This document shows, in pieces, positions 41,401 to 42,931 of a stretch of 42,931 bases of DNA. The notes under the pieces are model-generated. The model searched no databases. It was not told where the DNA came from and worked only from the letters and a program-made list of their open reading frames with translations. The DNA is from Streptomyces sp. NRRL S-31. GTDB lineage: Bacteria > Actinomycetota > Actinomycetes > Streptomycetales > Streptomycetaceae. The stretch spans positions 1-42,931 of the forward strand of contig NZ_JOCB01000125.1 of the NCBI RefSeq assembly GCF_000718775.1. Reading direction: 5' to 3'. Both the position numbers and the translations under genes were made by a program. The stretch's first letter is position 1; each line of letters starts with the position of its first letter.

Positions 41401-42931
41401 CGTCAGCGCCAGGGCGACCTGGCGCACCTCGCCCCACCACCGCTCCCGACGCAGTCGGGTGCCCGCATCGTCGCCGATCGACACGGTGGTCGGGTTCCAG
41501 CGCTGCTGGATCCCGACGGCTTCGCGAACCACGTCCGGCGACAGTCCCGTGAGCAGGGGCTCCTCCCGCACCGCCGCGGCGAACGCCCCCAAGTCGGCCC
41601 GGGCCGGCGTCGGCCCGGCGGCGCGACGACCGCTGCTCCGGGACCCTCCGGGCACCGGCTGCTCCGCCACCTCCCTGTCGGCGGCCTCATGCGCGGGTGC
41701 TCCGCCGAGAAGTCCGCCCGGGGTCCTGCGCGCGCCCTCCGCCAGGGCCCCCGCGCCTTCCTGCCGACGGGCATCTGTCCTGGGCGGGCCGGACGTGAGA
41801 CGCACCTGCTCCCCGTGCGGTGCTTCGCCGTCCTCGCCGGCGCGGTCCACTGTGCTCGTCCGGCGGGTCACCCGGACGTCCGGGGCGTCCTCCCCCGCGG
41901 CCCGTACCGGCCCCGGTTCCGTGGTCCGTTGCGGGGTCCGCGCCGGAGAGCCGGGAGCCGTGCCGGGCGTGGCCGGCGGTGGGTCGACGGGTGCGCCGGC
42001 CGGGTCCGCGGCAAAGGCTCCGGTGTGCGGGCCGGGCCGGGTGCCGGTCCCGGGGAGGGCGCCGGCGGCTGCGTCGCCGCGGGCGTCCGGTGCGCCGGGG
42101 TCCCCGGAGGTTCGGGGGTGGGGTGGGGGGGTGGTGCGTGCGGTGGTGTAAGCGCGGTGGAAGGCGTTCTCGTGGCGGGCTTCGTGGTGGAGCCAGGCGG
42201 CGAGTCGTTCCTCGCTCGCGGGGGCGAGGGCGGGGTCGGCGTCGGACTGGATCCGGTCGTGGACGCGCAGGGTGTCCTCACGGAACTCCTCGCCGAGGCG
42301 TTCCAGGGTGGGTTCGTCGACGTCGTAGTGGTGGGCGGGGCTGTCGGGGTGTCCGGCCAGGGCGTGGAAGTCCCGGCCGGCCCGCTCCAAGAGGTGCTGG
42401 CGTTCCGCTTCGTGAACCATGCGCCGGGGCAGCGCGCTCCTCAGGGCGTCCAGGGCCTCCTGGTAGGAGGTGCCCGGCGCCTCGCCTCCACCGGCGGCCG
42501 GCCGACCGCCGTGCTCGGAGCCCGCACCGTCCTCGCCGTGCTCGGCGCCCGCGCCGTCCTCGCCGTCCGGGCGCGGGGGGCGGCGGAAATCGACGTGGCC
42601 CGGGCGACTGAACCAGTCCGCGTCAAGGAGGTGTTCGACGTCCTCGTCGAACGCCCGGGCCAGCCGCTCACGTCCTTCCTCGCCCAGCGGCGGCCCCTTC
42701 GTGAGACTGCCGCTGTCCTCGAACTCGTCTGCCGCATCGCGGAACACGGCCCGGCCCTGCCGCAACCGCTCCTCACGGGCTTCCGCGTACTGAAGGCGCT
42801 GCTCCAGCACCCGCGCGCTGGTGGTCTCCCGTACATGCTGCTGCCAGCGATCCTCGAAGAGGCCACCGTCACCATGCCGTTCGCGCAGCACGGCGTGCGC
42901 GGTGCGCAACTGCTCGGCGAGATCCGCCCGG
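35494..42931 (-). CDS. Giant repetitive protein with recurring beta-hairpin modules (N-terminus outside window)
   Basis: At least 2478 residues are visible, and the frame is still open at the window edge, so the start lies beyond it. Visible order: a charged helical region; a Pro/Gly-rich linker; a second helical region (LSPDVVREAVGIQQRWNPTTV); then about 1700 residues in which Gly/Ser/Ala-rich alternating stretches recur every 640-960 bases (near 40600, 39960, 39200, 38240, 37380 and 36550), each usually followed by a Tyr-rich strand and VxxxVxVxV. The C-terminal HALAAYHTRDGGVLWTALDVRDGG resembles the His/Asp end of papain-like toxin domains, without a clear cysteine. It resembles the giant lonely-Cys-type proteins of Streptomyces. 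No membrane segment was seen. Function unknown; a secreted, toxin or surface role is inference. Confidence 0.7.
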   Translation of the reverse strand, partial: RADLAEQLRTAHAVLRERHGDGGLFEDRWQQHVRETTSARVLEQRLQYAEAREERLRQGRAVFRDAADEFEDSGSLTKGPPLGEEGRERLARAFDEDVEHLLDADWFSRPGHVDFRRPPRPDGEDGAGAEHGEDGAGSEHGGRPAAGGGEAPGTSYQEALDALRSALPRRMVHEAERQHLLERAGRDFHALAGHPDSPAHHYDVDEPTLERLGEEFREDTLRVHDRIQSDADPALAPASEERLAAWLHHEARHENAFHRAYTTARTTPPPHPRTSGDPGAPDARGDAAAGALPGTGTRPGPHTGAFAADPAGAPVDPPPATPGTAPGSPARTPQRTTEPGPVRAAGEDAPDVRVTRRTSTVDRAGEDGEAPHGEQVRLTSGPPRTDARRQEGAGALAEGARRTPGGLLGGAPAHEAADREVAEQPVPGGSRSSGRRAAGPTPARADLGAFAAAVREEPLLTGLSPDVVREAVGIQQRWNPTTVSIGDDAGTRLRRERWWGEVRQVALALTEHGTTAAEAKAREFARTTAGAVPGAGGRGGPGDAAPHGDALSAEEQTSGATGSEGGGPAPARPDGTVTPHPVTEPSLPEAVARLARDDGAGELGLVHLAPIPEEPVALLRAQVIRDLADRPGGRPGLLGTMSAWAGQLAGGHRSLEDALAERLTPAALAARQRDLLGSGGVEIAEPFRSRGIPYVLRVRQRLAAPRQAVLRLADRPGGVQHWTLPTTASGVSGGNSDVRTGSLAWPRPLALTGSHAPQSAAIGPRISATVNQRATTVSASVTTRSINLQGAHAEHSELYHYDATLEYRLTTPTEETYSAGPGAQSWQRVPGLSWEQPAFFPAHLLRAAGESPETRLRPAPWEVVKEQVPLVGVDAFPHHELLYLAVLEGFPEVRDLAPESREVLRHYFSEGNVRGGFVVPASPLLHDTRGTAVGFFTLQFDLVWSDSTGYLGRTTNTVLESGDIIRVTSSATGLSVTNGVGLSVSGDLGWLGGGLHLAGNLGTQYRESHGISTSHGVLKSFGLRSSAPHVLQRAELRPRIRLVRAEGAPLEPRGGPLASADAAYPVTLRVPAAASVQAPPGRTPTRVHPPRDVRENAPGLLSTPVGMTGAEGLFGELRNVLHGLGYLPGEGAASGDAVTNRHRLVNARLLEEARTAAGLRDLVTEPRVLVFELPGPIGVSRLAVRVGVEPLRTGEPDAEVSHLLFAPDIRVLNFTASFGEATEQRTRSTAALSAGLSVSGGGPVSASAGLSGEVGYGYSRQSGVTDAAATSIGEEQYFISSPGVHITERPGLLRARFSYENMTDLAAEVRVRMAVPDYRMLEEPGQDGATPRPRIRDVTAEDETTLARRAAGEEPRFYPRAAFLERLTAAEAVQEAVLRAVGAGPDARAAGAAGDAGEAPAHEMADLGPRMPGSYDDRGDTDREPRRPSHLSLAAGRLREATVGEDPRNPASMLPVLVRSALSLSHLLDLLPAMIRDPGGVLVPLGDVQVQLHAYLTDVRRLPRASDGVVTERWHMAGSGTDVTGSHGAGHTPSGTFGTVAAPIGFSARYGEGFSGGAGTTRSDRSTSYRITTEEGPLPGHHFRAGLVVTAKVLPGRPGLLAGLLPRRPERTVAVEAAEAVDFLVHATDLHKDAGLSALVARTDAAPPSAPEPATAAGPTSGAHTTTAADAATSGPAPAAVPDRPLPASFVASGNLGLAAVTEIAPHPGHPHLIDEVRRTVNAVAPGALTPGSTSYTPQAAKAVQEMTSERGLAQAVATRHMSVSFPYTGWLGPYLVTLSVRADPTPGFEKVRGRPTVSGKGLETQLLRSTGEGSALAGPGATAHSSSDSRSRAVNVTFPVKGLVGASLGDGNEHSNTWGRTHTRDRRVWLHAGEHTVLEATGVPYTVHVEASARSLENVLGMLPRLLLPRVVHDGAAVLADALLRASRLDGAVRAPLRASAVAAITATIRFGGVNEATGPEHWPGPVVTPVVVSDDPAEATAAPGDSVTVSFGPILRTGAWRPRGPLEIHHFDALPHLARALREVAPALERREGPSAQTLSTEGLLIRLRELIRTDRLVELKAENVAPFVGGPGVDGPALRVQLYDPVTVYAGVDFSQDDIEVTSSGATSGVTARTAPTAGLSGGQGFSLGASAGNRPQRGRTAGIGRQERLYLRAGTTQPSPDGTGVTGYQVAAVAKVTVRGPDGAHRYVLGNIHLRTLDRPPSTALNRAEFSAAADDALRAVARMPDTRPETPNPALRLLAELRDAVLLPDRAGTRPAALPESVEWQRLDGSRTAVTRVLRERGEGTFALVLDTSPRTGGPHALAAYHTRDGGVLWTALDVRDGGRLLPDDATVPGDDTVVALFDRTGVPIRHPDDVTGASHTGTTRPQAVAGVQAADAAGARDRATVDSGAEYIATEDIATEESGTEESGTEHIATDDSDGAGRDGASGTRAVEQRILDILRGDDRPRRTPYPDPHPTDEQAAHGTGDANALGS
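35661..35765. repeat. Seven 15-bp tandem repeats near the 3' end of the giant gene
   Basis: Seven head-to-tail 15-bp units, such as CGCTCTCCTCGGTGC, keep the frame and encode acidic pentapeptides of the type TEESG and TEDIA. They are likely to vary in number between strains. Confidence 0.85.
42508..42561. repeat. 27-bp tandem repeat in the giant gene
   Basis: Two nearly identical 27-bp copies (42508-42534 and 42535-42561) encode GEDGAG(A/S)EH units in an acidic linker. Confidence 0.75.

Overview
The window is high-GC actinobacterial DNA, almost certainly from a Streptomyces or close relative. The signs are a strong G/C bias at third codon positions, an SsgA-like sporulation protein, a LAL-type LuxR regulator, an AfsR/SARP regulator, an ECF sigma factor, two GlxA-type AraC regulators and very large repetitive secreted-type proteins. 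No rRNA, tRNA, CRISPR array or phage module was seen. The regulator-rich, mosaic content with an insertion-sequence relic and a MITE-like element suggests an accessory region (inference).

Layout. 1-2.2 kb: the tail of a non-haem chloroperoxidase-type hydrolase with tandem terminator hairpins, an SsgA-like protein, and a decayed LuxR regulator with at least two frame breaks. 2.4-7.5 kb: a cyclic-nucleotide-binding/thioredoxin-reductase-like flavoprotein, an MBL-fold hydrolase, an alpha/beta hydrolase and a GlxA-type AraC regulator, all on the + strand. 7.5-12.3 kb (- strand): an orphan family-5 solute-binding lipoprotein and a 931-aa LAL regulator. 12.4-13.7 kb: an IS5-like transposase relic and a 179-bp MITE-like element flanked by CTAG. 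14.1-17.9 kb: a small LuxR regulator, a GNAT acetyltransferase, a LysR regulator preceded by a short coupled ORF, and an ECF sigma factor on the - strand.

18.7-23.7 kb: a probable two-gene unit. It encodes a 1060-aa protein ending in a domain that resembles an ADP-ribosyltransferase (ART), then a membrane protein with a C-terminal bulb-type lectin domain, and it ends at a perfect 18-bp terminator stem. 23.9-26.9 kb: a quinone-oxidoreductase-like protein divergent from a probably leaderless GlxA-type regulator, then a second MBL-fold hydrolase. 27.3-30.6 kb: a 1113-aa protein joining a right-handed beta-helix to two CbbX/EccA-like AAA+ ATPase domains. 31.4-35.4 kb: an AfsR/SARP regulator divergent from a mercuric-reductase-like flavoprotein. 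35.5-42.9 kb (- strand): most of a giant protein (about 2478 residues visible, 5' end outside the window) built from recurring Gly/Ser/Ala-rich beta-hairpin-like segments.

Two things stand out. First, the ART-like/lectin pair, the beta-helix/double-AAA+ protein and the giant repetitive protein look like parts of an export or toxin-related system, although no type VII secretion core gene or WXG100 protein is present. Second, the 8-bp palindromes CACATGTG or ACACGTGT recur in gene-free DNA (nine exact copies found by eye) beside the MBL, LAL/solute-binding, LuxR, GNAT, sigma/ART and beta-helix/AAA+ genes, so these genes may share a regulator. Both ideas are inference. Homology calls rest on reading motifs, not on database searches.
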